Origin: Marivirga lumbricoides
GTDB taxonomy: Bacteria > Bacteroidota > Bacteroidia > Cytophagales > Cyclobacteriaceae
Direction: 5' to 3'
DNA length: 64,000 nucleotides
NCBI RefSeq assembly: GCF_014636295.1
Contig: NZ_BMEC01000004.1
Span: forward strand, 147,926-211,925
Shown here: positions 56,001 to 63,838 of the stretch, one piece after another
Layout of the letters: each line of letters begins with the position of its first letter
Numbering within the stretch: position 1 is the first letter of the stretch
Notes under the pieces: generated by a model
What the model was told of the DNA's origin: nothing
Databases searched by the model: none
Seen by the model: only the letters and a program-made list of their open reading frames with translations
Made by a program: the position numbers and the translations under genes

Positions 56001-59000
56001 CATGTTTCGCCAGCTATTCCAGCATCTGCAGTAGGGGCTGATGTGATAGAAATAGCTTTTGTATCAGTTACAGTGGCACAAGACCCGTTTCCTGTTACAG
56101 TTAAAGTAAGCGTAACGGTATTACCTGCATCAGCAGGGTCAGGAGTATAAGTAGGGGCGTCTGTAGTTTCATTGGAAATTGAACCACTACCATTGTGAGT
56201 CCACGCAATAGTATTTTGATTAGTAACTGCTGCATCATTAACAGTAAAAGCAGTGTTCACGCATGTTTCACCAGCTATTCCAGCATCTGCAGTAGGTGCA
56301 GGGGTGATAGAAATAGCTTTTGTATCAGTTACAGTGGCACAAGACCCGTTTCCGGTTACAGTTAAAGTAAGCGTAACGGTATTACCTGCATCAGCAGGGT
56401 CAGGAGTATAAGTAGGGGCGTCTGTAGTTTCATTGGAAATTGAACCACTACCATTGTGAGTCCATGCAATAGTATTTTGATTGGTAACCGCTGCATCATT
56501 AACAGTAAAAGCAGTGTTCACGCATGTTTCGCCAGCTATTCCAGCATCTGCAGTAGGTGCAGGGGTGATAGAAATAGCTTTTGTATCAGTTACAGTGGCA
56601 CAAGACCCGTTTCCGGTTACAGTTAAAGTAAGCGTAACGGTATTACCTGCATCAGCAGGGTCAGGAGTATAAGTAGGGGCATCCGTAGTTTCATTGGAAA
56701 TTGAACCACTACCATTGTGAGTCCATGCAATAGTATTTTGATTAGTAACTGCTGCATCATTAACAGTAAAAGCAGTGTTCACACATGTTTCACCAGCTAT
56801 TCCAGCATCTGCAGTAGGGGCTGATGTGATAGAAATAGCTTTTGTATCAGTTACAGTGGCACAAGACCCGTTTCCTGTTACAGTTAAAGTAAGCGTAACG
56901 GTATTACCTGCATCAGCAGGGTCAGGAGTATAAGTAGGGGTGTCTGTAGTTTCATTGGAAATTGAACCACTACCATTGTGAGTCCATGCAATAGTATTTT
57001 GATTGGTAACCGCTGCATCATTAACAGTAAAAGCAGTGTTCACACATGTTTCACCAGCTATTCCAGCATCTGCAGTAGGTGCAGGGGTGATAGAAATAGC
57101 TTTTGTATCAGTTACAGTGGCACAAGACCCGTTTCCGGTTACAGTCAAAGTGAGCGTAACGGTATTACCTGCATCAGCAGGGTCAGGAGTATAAGTAGGG
57201 GCGTCCGTAGTTTCATTTGAAATTGAACCATTACCATTGTGAGTCCACGCAATAGTATTTTGATTGGTAACCGCTGCATCATTAACAGTAAAAGCAGTGT
57301 TCACACATGTTTCACCAGCTATTCCAGCATCTGCCGTAGGTGCAGGAGTGATAGAAATAGCTTTTGTATCAGTTACGGTGGCACAAGATCCGTTTCCGGT
57401 TACAGTCAAAGTAAGCGTAACGGTATTACCCGCATCAGCAGGGTCAGGAGTATAAGTAGGGGCGTCCGTAGTTTCATTGGAAATTGAACCATTACCATTG
57501 TGAGTCCACGCAATAGTATTTTGATTGGTAACCGCTGCATCATTAACAGTAAAAGCAGTGTTCACGCATGTTTCGGCAGCTATTCCAGCATCTGCCGTAG
57601 GTGCAGGGGTGATAGAAATAGCTTTTGTATCAGTTACAGTGGCACAAGATCCGTTTCCGGTTACAGTTAAAGTAAGCGTAACGGTATTACCTGCATCAGC
57701 AGGGTCAGGAGTATAAGTAGGGGCGTCTGTAGTTTCATTGGAAATTGAACCACTACCATTGTGAGTCCATGCAATAGTATTTTGATTAGTAACCGCTGCA
57801 TCATTAACAGTAAAAGCAGTGTTCACGCATGTTTCGCCAGCTATTCCAGCATCTGCCGTAGGTGCAGGGGTGATAGAAATAGCTTTTGTATCAGTTACAG
57901 TGGCACAAGATCCGTTTCCGGTTACAGTTAAAGTAAGCGTAACGGTACTACCTGCATCAGCGGGGTCAGGAGTATAAGTAGGGGCGTCTGTAGTTTCATT
58001 GGAAATTGAACCATTACCATTGTGAGTCCATGCAATAGTATTTTGATTAGTAACCGCTGCATCATTAACAGTAAAAGCAGTGTTCACGCATGTTTCGCCA
58101 GCTATTCCAGCATCTGCTGTAGGTGCAGGGGTGATAGAAAGAACCAGATTGTCAGAACTATCACTACAGGAAGCATTTCCTGTAGCTGTTATAGTTAAGG
58201 TTACTGTTCCGGATAGCCTGTCGTTACTACCTGGAGTATAAGTTGGTGTTAATAATGAAGTATCATTAAATGACCCGTCTCCAGAGGTAGACCATATAAT
58301 TGCATCATTATTTGCAACAGCAGGAGAAGCATTAGAAAGATCATACGATCCATTAGAGCATATTTCTGCAGTTGGATCGACAGTAGCTGATGGAAGCTCA
58401 ATCACTTCTACCAGGTTAATTGGTTTTACCAGTACGCATCCATCCGGGCTTTGATAGGTAACCGAAATTTCCTGCACCCCTAGTCCTGTTGCTGACGCAT
58501 CAAAAATATCCCCTGTAACTCCGGAACCGGAATAAGTATAGGTACCACCTGCTGGAGAAGCATTCAAATCAATTGAGGTTAAATCAAAGTTAGTTTCGTC
58601 TTCACATACTAAAGCAGGAGTAAAAAAGGGAGGAATATCAGGTGTAGGCTTAATTGTAATAGTAAAAGAAGAGGTTACGGGAGTCGTACATCCCTGATTA
58701 ACTGCTGATACAGTGATGGTAGTTACTATATCAGTTGATGTATTATTACTTGCAGTGATAAAATTAATATTATCTGTTCCATTATCCGGATTTCCTACAT
58801 CTGTATTGTCGGATGTCCAGGTAATGTTATCAACTCCTGAAACTGTATTGAAATCAATGTTAATGAGCTCTCCTGAGCAAGCTATTACATTGGAGGGTAC
58901 AGGACTAAATACCGGGGCATCAAGTATTTCAATATCTATTTCAAGATAAGGGCTTTCACAACTGTTGCCATCAGTTTGTGTAGCATATCTTTTAAATGTT

Positions 59001-61438
59001 CCGGAAGAACCAGTGCTAACTCCAAGTGAAGCTAGTGAAGGGGAATTACCTGTAGCCACTTGAGTTGATAAGGCATCATCTGAGTACCATTTTATAGTAG
59101 TCCCACTGACACTAATAGAGTTTGATGAATCATCATCCCCAACACAAAATGGATTGTAAGCCGTAGAGGTAGTAGGTGCCGAAGGCAATGAATTTACTGT
59201 GAAGTCTATTCTCGCTGTGCTTTCACATCCTGTAGAGTTATTGCTTATTTTAGCATAATATTCAGAACCTGATGAAACACTCTGATTAGAAGGTGTAAAT
59301 ACAGGATAATCTAGGGCAGCATCATTATACCACGCAACGCTTACATCAGAGGCACCTGCCGTAACATCATTTTCGTAATTTGATAGATTTACAGAACTTG
59401 CTCCAGATCCACTTGAGTTTTCACATATGTTGTAAGAATTATTTACAGCAGTAGGAAGTTGGTTGAGACTAAATGAGATTGAACCTACATTTTCGCAGAG
59501 GGTTAAATTATCTATAATCTTTGCGTAATAGGTTGCTCCATCAGTGATAGTGGGAGTTGAGGTAGAGGATGTACCAATTTGGTTACCCGCAGTAGGAGGA
59601 CTATTATCATGCCAGGTAATGGTGGTGTTATTTGCGGTTGTTATGAATGAATTATACTGAGCTACCAAATCAATTGAAGTATTCTCTGTGGTTGATCCGA
59701 CTCCATCATCACAGATTTCTTCATTCAAAATGTTTGCGTCAGGAAGAGCATTTACAGTAATCACCACTGCCTCTGATGAATTTGGGCAAGAGGTTCCAGA
59801 CACTGTGTAAGTAAAAGTATAGTTCCCAGCTGCGTTTAAAGAAGGATTAAATGTATTACCAGAAAAACCGCTAGCTCCACTATCGTTGGTCCATGTCCCT
59901 CCAGTGTCATAGTCAGCTAAAGTAGTAAATAAATTAAAAGAAGTACTATTTATGCAAACTTGAGCATTAGTACCATTACCGGCACTTAATGTGTTTTCAA
60001 TAGTAATAGCTACAGTTACAAAGTCAGAAACACATGTAGCTCCCGATACTGTGTAAGTGAAATTATAAGTTCCGGAACCTGCTGAGGAAGCATCCAGAGT
60101 ATTTCCACTAAAGCCGGAAGCTCCGTCATCATTATTCCACGTACCACCCGTATCGTATCCTGTAAGCGTAGAAAATAAATCAAATGAAGTTTCTGACTCA
60201 CAGATGGTGGTATTAGTAGCACTACCGGCTTCTGGTGATTTTTCTATTGTTATAGAAATGGTTTCACTATCTTCTACACAAGCCGTAGTTGCTGTGGTAT
60301 AGGTAAAGTTATAAGTTCCTGGTGTGGTACTGCTTGCATCCAGGGTGCTTCCTGAGAAACCAGAGGCTCCGTCATCATTGCTCCAGGTTCCTCCTGCATC
60401 TTCACCGGATAGCATGGAGAAAAGATCGAAATTTGTTTCAGTATCACAAATTGAAACTGGTGATAGTGCAGTACCGGCATTATTCGTGTCTGTTATAGTA
60501 ATTGTTACTGTTTCACTATCTGAACATGCTACTTTATTTACTGTATAAGTAAAGTTATAGCTTGATGCTACTGTCAAACCAGTAGCATCAAGCGTATTAC
60601 CTAGTAAAGCTCCGGTTCCATCATCATCTGACCAGGTTCCTCCTGTTGAAAAGCCTGTCAATGTTGTAAATAAATTGAAATTATCGTTTGTGATACAAAT
60701 ATTCCTATTAGTAGCTGTTCCTGCAGATGCAGGAGCCTCAACTGTAATAGTCACAGTTTCATTATCGCTTGGGCAATTAGATGAAGTTACTGTATAAGTG
60801 AAATTATAAGTGCCGGGCACCACTCCACTAGCATCGAATAAATTTGCATTCAATTGACCTGTTGCATCGTCATCAGTCCAGACTCCACCACTTTGCTCTC
60901 CTGATAAAGCGTTGAACAGGTCATAAGCTGTTTCAGTTTGACAGATGGTAGTATTTTCTGCAGTACCGGCTACAGGTGCAGCAAAGCTTTGAAATGTAGC
61001 ATGTTCTTGTATATCTGCAATTGCATTTCCTAGCTGATTAGCTGTTCCTCCTGTTCTTACCAGGTCAATCGGTCCGGTAGCTGTATTTATAGGCTTTACA
61101 CGAATGTCAGAAATAGTAATAGATTCAAGTTGAGTTCCATTATTGCCTTCATCTACATAAATAACCCTTATCTGATTGGTTTGTACTGCGATATCAATAA
61201 AAGTTATATCATCACCACTATTTGAAACAGAGCCGAAATCAGGATCAAATTGGAAGTTGGAGGGAGCTGCAAGAATGTAGGTTTTAGGTGAGGTTGAATT
61301 ATCCGCAAAATCTCCGCTCGCTGTTTCACTAATAACAATATTTGAAATAACGGTATAAGCATCATTAATACAGAAATTGTAATTTCCTGCAGATGTTACA
61401 TTTACCTGGGCAAAACTATTGCTATTTGCTGCCAGCAA
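50075..61438 (-). CDS. Giant repeat-containing T9SS-exported adhesin-like protein
   Basis: About 3787 residues are open from a TTG at 61438, but this leaves no full signal peptide. The frame continues upstream, and the 17 codons before the TTG, beginning with ACG at 61489, encode KHFYRNINLIVLPLILL, a fitting signal sequence, so the natural start is probably 61489. After an N-terminal domain come five ~81-residue repeats (about 160-565), mixed Ig-like domains (about 570-1100), nine near-identical 87-residue repeats (about 1100-1883) and about a dozen PKD-like repeats. Toward the end are a MAM/lectin-like domain (about 3273-3465), a thioredoxin-like domain recalling Omp28-type proteins (about 3470 on) and a T9SS type-A sorting domain (YPNPSKDIFYLES ... 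MKKLVLVD). Probably a surface adhesin or gliding-related filament; function not proven. Confidence 0.88.
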   Translation of the reverse strand: MLAANSNSFAQVNVTSAGNYNFCINDAYTVISNIVISETASGDFADNSTSPKTYILAAPSNFQFDPDFGSVSNSGDDITFIDIAVQTNQIRVIYVDEGNNGTQLESITISDIRVKPINTATGPIDLVRTGGTANQLGNAIADIQEHATFQSFAAPVAGTAENTTICQTETAYDLFNALSGEQSGGVWTDDDATGQLNANLFDASGVVPGTYNFTYTVTSSNCPSDNETVTITVEAPASAGTATNRNICITNDNFNLFTTLTGFSTGGTWSDDDGTGALLGNTLDATGLTVASSYNFTYTVNKVACSDSETVTITITDTNNAGTALSPVSICDTETNFDLFSMLSGEDAGGTWSNDDGASGFSGSTLDASSTTPGTYNFTYTTATTACVEDSETISITIEKSPEAGSATNTTICESETSFDLFSTLTGYDTGGTWNNDDGASGFSGNTLDASSAGSGTYNFTYTVSGATCVSDFVTVAITIENTLSAGNGTNAQVCINSTSFNLFTTLADYDTGGTWTNDSGASGFSGNTFNPSLNAAGNYTFTYTVSGTSCPNSSEAVVITVNALPDANILNEEICDDGVGSTTENTSIDLVAQYNSFITTANNTTITWHDNSPPTAGNQIGTSSTSTPTITDGATYYAKIIDNLTLCENVGSISFSLNQLPTAVNNSYNICENSSGSGASSVNLSNYENDVTAGASDVSVAWYNDAALDYPVFTPSNQSVSSGSEYYAKISNNSTGCESTARIDFTVNSLPSAPTTSTAYNPFCVGDDDSSNSISVSGTTIKWYSDDALSTQVATGNSPSLASLGVSTGSSGTFKRYATQTDGNSCESPYLEIDIEILDAPVFSPVPSNVIACSGELINIDFNTVSGVDNITWTSDNTDVGNPDNGTDNINFITASNNTSTDIVTTITVSAVNQGCTTPVTSSFTITIKPTPDIPPFFTPALVCEDETNFDLTSIDLNASPAGGTYTYSGSGVTGDIFDASATGLGVQEISVTYQSPDGCVLVKPINLVEVIELPSATVDPTAEICSNGSYDLSNASPAVANNDAIIWSTSGDGSFNDTSLLTPTYTPGSNDRLSGTVTLTITATGNASCSDSSDNLVLSITPAPTADAGIAGETCVNTAFTVNDAAVTNQNTIAWTHNGNGSISNETTDAPTYTPDPADAGSTVTLTLTVTGNGSCATVTDTKAISITPAPTADAGIAGETCVNTAFTVNDAAVTNQNTIAWTHNGSGSISNETTDAPTYTPDPADAGNTVTLTLTVTGNGSCATVTDTKAISITPAPTADAGIAAETCVNTAFTVNDAAVTNQNTIAWTHNGNGSISNETTDAPTYTPDPADAGNTVTLTLTVTGNGSCATVTDTKAISITPAPTADAGIAGETCVNTAFTVNDAAVTNQNTIAWTHNGNGSISNETTDAPTYTPDPADAGNTVTLTLTVTGNGSCATVTDTKAISITPAPTADAGIAGETCVNTAFTVNDAAVTNQNTIAWTHNGSGSISNETTDTPTYTPDPADAGNTVTLTLTVTGNGSCATVTDTKAISITSAPTADAGIAGETCVNTAFTVNDAAVTNQNTIAWTHNGSGSISNETTDAPTYTPDPADAGNTVTLTLTVTGNGSCATVTDTKAISITPAPTADAGIAGETCVNTAFTVNDAAVTNQNTIAWTHNGSGSISNETTDAPTYTPDPADAGNTVTLTLTVTGNGSCATVTDTKAISITPAPTADAGIAGETCVNTAFTVNDAAVTNQNTIAWTHNGSGSISNETTDAPTYTPDPADAGNTVTLTLTVTGNGSCATVTDTKAISITSAPTADAGIAGETCVNTAFTVNDAAVTNQNTIAWTHNGNGSISNETTDAPTYTPDPADAGNTVTLTLTVTGNGSCATVTDTKLLTINPLPSAISRSYTYCEDLLNTGTAEIDLTTLHTDLTSESLGSVDIFWYTNSGLTVLVSDETSEEVSNGATYYAQIIFQSTGCTNVSTVDFQIDAQSFVDAGSNEAICDGEDLDLSLSSVTPSAQNTTTYQWTSSGDGTFDDSSKLQPVYTPGPNDLSNSPITLTLEGISSNTCSNFTDAMQLTINPIAVISPISDMYLCPGESESSITFSADLSGGSFSWSVTNFTQLGLSSGSGTGSFPSFTPQPNTSGTSVASVVTINYELNNCNSASESFTIFTKPTPVIDDVSDVSICPGESVSVSFNANTTGETFSWSTDNNTIGVGLLSSGSGDLNFIAATNNSGSPVESNFTYSAILDGCSSITKTFKVTLNPDPVINPVTDMEVCSFDPIQTNFSSNVAGTTYSWTNDNTNTGIAVSGTGDININAAENLTGVDQVSTIQVKGTANSCEGDVETFTITVKPKPILATVTDINACAGDLISEIEFSDNSSGNSTISWTATNSANIGLSVNSGTGSIPQFTMAANNTTNTITSVVTVTSTWEGCESDQLIFRIRLKPTPLMNPVADKVACGTDMITTTFSNSLGASSSYSWTNDNTAIGLAASGTGNLNFSAATNTTGVPIEANIAVVALNNGCTGPSEVFKITVNPTPQISPIADLEVCSEEFVSIPFNIDLSGTTLSISNSNSAIVTNAPVINGNAIEFTTAINTTGSDLTGTFVLSSTKAGCVGTESFIVTLKNKPVVNSQSDEAELCAGTKTSQRNFSHSSGSGTFTWQVTEPSLFVSSTPLSGSGNFPGFHLAENLTGEKISGYIKYFSTSNGCLSEADSFKITLKPSPVSLVKDTVFCAGDFVNYEFFANTSGDETYYWTNISGNTTIGINNLTGSTNDKITPNDFQVLNNDPLNDNVAVFEVYAVKDGCAGPVETFEIRVKPRPVLSSSLNYNPTICSGDNFNFSPQANLSNTVFEWELISLPDSVSGATALGTGDINLVSVANTSSTTKTIVYRITPYNERCEGTSRNLSITVYPEINFSSDIPNTVLVCTGSAFTIPLSTQNNLQNIIYKWTVSSNSAGAVNGQGSEVGGVLSNSKPFPQRDTVIYTITPTLNDGICIGPSKDVRVIVKAEERFRIDDREQGNNIICASNIVNLNFINTGGGTFSGSGVSQQGAQWIFNPRLPGVTEKTLVTYSVEDPVLNCISVYTDTITVIPSPTLQFTYENDCDVKNRIIFNYDGSSYKTANDSIIEVRWMDLIGNTSLIEGNNVTFKQAGRNEITLEVVTALGCSFRRTVNIEVGNIDRTDFSFTEPITSETGSSNGTQFTSEIQLSGNVEIQEYLWNFDDPNSGSFNSSNLQNPQHNFEEDRRYNVSLIITAAIKDGNTIVGICYDTIVKNVDVVNSVLRYPYFEDFENGPGGWNTEAADIEQNSSWTYIEVGNPFESEKNTSKYWGTMINANSAGYQKDENSYLNIANFNLDTLDKPMLSFDMYLDIEELNRSGAILEYSSGSEGWKPLGKIDDPINWYNNITTFARIGGASNEQQYAWSASQNENWQWVRVAYPLDELKTLSSISLRFNFLGFTNESSRGMAIDNFYLGERSKNVLLELFTNTNSADFNQTINTVESLCDTAVYAQDIIKLEFHTSYPFPDEVNKNNRSQLDSRTDIYGISESSQIVVDGNVIEGTITSGENRKQIIKQSLLYSLVDSLVQIKVNVLNSNEHTVKFNADITIDTSITNKEDLAIYHFIVEKQMSLNGTELTNVAVQTLPDISGEMLLGTENSLIKDYSWNVNSIFTGDLGIVTLVQNLNTNEILQTAYTTVEEPKVSGAVLSNLSKFSISEIKIYPNPSKDIFYLESPSGNAGEISYLVLDNTGKIVKNNTLNRDERTHSLSMNGFSTGVYYIVFKDHTGNISMKKLVLVD
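55786..58134 (-). repeat. Nine tandem 261-bp repeats in the giant gene
   Basis: Each unit encodes 87 residues (PTADAGIAGETCVNTAF ... TDTKAISIT). The copies differ at only a few positions (for example GNGS or GSGS, TDAP or TDTP, ITPA or ITSA), and synonymous differences are also few, which points to recent amplification or gene conversion. Each unit has two cysteines (ETCVN and GSCAT). Confidence 0.93.
59740..60958 (-). repeat. Five ~81-residue repeats near the N-terminus of the giant gene
   Basis: Units follow the pattern ICxTxTxFDLFSxLxGxDxGGTWxxDDGxxGFSG, then a GTYNFTYTV strand. They are clearly diverged at protein and DNA level, unlike the 261-bp repeats, so they are older. Confidence 0.8.
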
Positions 61439-61517
61439 TAGTATAAGAGGTAGTACTATTAAGTTAATATTTCTGTAAAAGTGTTTCGTACGCGAACAAT
61501 TTAAATTACCGATAATT

Positions 61518-62798
61518 TTAAAACTCTATTTTAGTGAGCCCGATTGCTTTAGCATCATTCTCAAATAAAAGGCTTGATAATATTACTATTTTATCTTCAT
61601 TATCAACCATAATTTTTTTCACATTATACAAATTACTACTTTGAAATTCAATATATTCATTATCTATTTCCACTCCGGCAGCAGAAAATTTTAGTAAAGA
61701 GGATAATCCATTTATTGTGGTGGAGTTACTATTCGTTGTGGCAATAACAATATCTTTATTACTCTTTTGAGCCATACTAACTACCTTGTGGCCTTCATCA
61801 ATAAAAAATTGGTGAATAGACTGTGAATTTTTAATGCTACCAGGATTATCTGAAGAATTCAGAATATCCCGAATTATAAAGAGACTATCATTTGAAAGAT
61901 AGTTGCCAGCATAAAAATAAGTGCTGGTACCTTTCTCTTTTAATGCTGCCCCTAAATTCACATCTCTTGCAGCATAGATTTTGATAGGATTTCCTGAGGG
62001 GCTTACTGTGTTTTTGAACACTTTCCTTCTTATGTTCATAGTGTGAGGTATTGAGCTTGAGGAGTCATTAGCTGCAAAATTCTGTCCAACTGTGGAAAAT
62101 ATCCCCCCTTCTTCTTCAGTAAATACCTTTAAAATGGAGGTGGTATCAAAAGTAAAATTATTTGGGAATTGCTTAATAGGGTTAATTTTATTTGTATTCT
62201 CATTACTGGTGCTTAATTGAGATTCCGTATAAATTTGAACAATCTCATTTATCCGTCCATCCTGTTCAACTATTCCTCCAAAAATGATCTGACTGTCATT
62301 CTCCAGAAATATGAAATCATTCATTTTCATCGCATAAGATGATGCATTAGTTAGTAATAAGGTAGAAATATTTTCTGCACTTATTATATCATTTTCACTG
62401 AGCAATTGATTACTGATTTTGAATAAAAAGCTTTCATAATTGTTGCTTTCAGCAGAAAGCCTTCGCGTTCCTAAAATATAGATCTGGTTATCCAAAATCT
62501 TTAAAGTAACACCCTTATCATAAAATTCAGGAATACTGATTAGAGTAGTATTTTCCTCATAACCATTTTCATCTGTACTAATCAGGTATAAATCGGAGTC
62601 GGTGCCTAGCTTACTATTAGCTAAGATAATGTAGCCAGAGCCTTCGCTTTTTGAAGAAAAATCTACTGCTTCCAAATCAGCTTCACCATAAAAAATCTTA
62701 TAATATTCGGAACTCTGAGGATCTAAATTATCATCACTACAATCGGATAAACAGATTATTAGAAGTAAAAGAACGATATGTCGAATGAATTTATACAC
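61518..62798 (-). CDS. Predicted lipoprotein with propeller-like repeats, unknown function
   Basis: A 426-residue protein with a lipoprotein signal (MYKFIRHIVLLLLIIC, lipobox LSDC near residue 21). The mature part has recurring beta segments of the type GYIILANSK, QIYILGTRR, SQIIFGGIVE, TYFYAGNYL and DIVIATTNS at roughly 50-residue intervals, suggesting a beta-propeller. No family recognised. It lies 2 bp after the barrel gene and about 28 bp before the presumed start of the giant gene, so the three are almost certainly co-transcribed and may act together in display of the giant protein. Confidence 0.75.
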   Translation of the reverse strand: MYKFIRHIVLLLLIICLSDCSDDNLDPQSSEYYKIFYGEADLEAVDFSSKSEGSGYIILANSKLGTDSDLYLISTDENGYEENTTLISIPEFYDKGVTLKILDNQIYILGTRRLSAESNNYESFLFKISNQLLSENDIISAENISTLLLTNASSYAMKMNDFIFLENDSQIIFGGIVEQDGRINEIVQIYTESQLSTSNENTNKINPIKQFPNNFTFDTTSILKVFTEEEGGIFSTVGQNFAANDSSSSIPHTMNIRRKVFKNTVSPSGNPIKIYAARDVNLGAALKEKGTSTYFYAGNYLSNDSLFIIRDILNSSDNPGSIKNSQSIHQFFIDEGHKVVSMAQKSNKDIVIATTNSNSTTINGLSSLLKFSAAGVEIDNEYIEFQSSNLYNVKKIMVDNEDKIVILSSLLFENDAKAIGLTKIEF

Positions 62799-62800
62799 TA

Positions 62801-63838
62801 TTACTTAAAGTTAAAGAAAGGCACGTTATAAGAAAGTGTCAATTGAAGTACGAGGTTGTTGTAATCATTATCAACAGTTTCTCCTGCATTACCAATAGTT
62901 CTCGAAAATCTATAAGAAGGGTTAGCATAGGTTGTATGGTTCAGAAAATACTTGGTAGCGCCTAATTTAACTTCTCCATAGTGCTCCCCCAGCTTAATCA
63001 TTGTACCAACAAATAAATCGAATCCGAAATTATAGTTTCTCCTGAATTCATTCATCTCAATACGATCTATTATGGTGCTGTTTACGGAAGTTGAATTTTC
63101 TGACAAATACTCACTGAAAAAGCTGTTCAGGTTATAGCGTCCATTTATTCCATATTCTACAAAAGGCTTCCAGTAATAGTAATTTATTACATTTCTTGCT
63201 GAAAATTGAAGATTTATGCCACTATTATTTGAGAGATAGGTAATGTTAACTGTACTTGTATCTTTAAGATTTTTAGTTTCTTCAATGTATTTGAACCTTT
63301 GCTTTTGAAAGCCTACTTCTGCTTTTAGCCATAGTTTATCCAACAGAGGAAGAATAAATTGTGCGCCTGTCTGGTAAGAAAATAGCGGCTTATAATTAAA
63401 ATTTAATGATCCTTCCACTGTTTCTGTAGTATATGTGTTAAGAATTTGTGTAGTATTATAATTTATTCCTGCATTAACCCCAATAAAATAAATGGGATCT
63501 GTATCAATTTTTTTATAAAGTGAATATAGTTCCGGGGGATCAACATTTTGGATTACCTGAAAGTCGGTCTTAATGTTTAATAATTTGATGATTGTCTCCC
63601 TGGCCTTTTCTAATTGATTGATATTAAGATAGGTTAGGGTGAGTAGTCTGTAAGCATCAACTTTTTCAGCTTTTGAAAAACCACTTTCAAGGCACTTAGT
63701 CAATTTACCTGGGATAGCGTACAAATTACCATTATTATAATCAGCTTTTGCCTCGGTCAAATTTTGATCGCAATTCTCCTGAGCAATGGCTATTAAAGCG
63801 CTTAATATAAATAATATGGTAAAGAGGTTCTTTTTCAT
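62801..63838 (-). CDS. Exported protein with TPR-like N-terminus and outer-membrane beta-barrel
   Basis: A 345-residue protein with a signal peptide (MKKNLFTILFILSALIAIAQ). Residues 22-100 form helical repeats of the TPR sort (AKADYNNGNLYAIPGKLTKCL, YRLLTLTYLNINQLEKARE). From about 118 on, alternating amphipathic strands (YFIGVNAGINYN, LWLKAEVGFQKQRF, KPFVEYGINGRYNL) and a terminal strand ending in Phe (LSYNVPFFNFK) indicate a small outer-membrane beta-barrel. It resembles partner proteins of large T9SS cargo in layout, but I do not recognise it as PorP/SprF. Its start codon overlaps the preceding stop (ATGA). Confidence 0.75.
   Translation of the reverse strand: MKKNLFTILFILSALIAIAQENCDQNLTEAKADYNNGNLYAIPGKLTKCLESGFSKAEKVDAYRLLTLTYLNINQLEKARETIIKLLNIKTDFQVIQNVDPPELYSLYKKIDTDPIYFIGVNAGINYNTTQILNTYTTETVEGSLNFNYKPLFSYQTGAQFILPLLDKLWLKAEVGFQKQRFKYIEETKNLKDTSTVNITYLSNNSGINLQFSARNVINYYYWKPFVEYGINGRYNLNSFFSEYLSENSTSVNSTIIDRIEMNEFRRNYNFGFDLFVGTMIKLGEHYGEVKLGATKYFLNHTTYANPSYRFSRTIGNAGETVDNDYNNLVLQLTLSYNVPFFNFK

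Noticed and set aside
55959..57716. Series of identical 63-codon plus-strand open frames spaced 261 bp apart
   Set aside because: They are shadows of the 87-residue repeats on the minus strand; being open in the opposite frame follows from the repeated codon pattern.
55786..58134. Regular 261-bp repeats as a possible CRISPR or satellite array
   Set aside because: The repeats are contiguous, have no unique spacers and keep an open reading frame coding for Ig-like domains.
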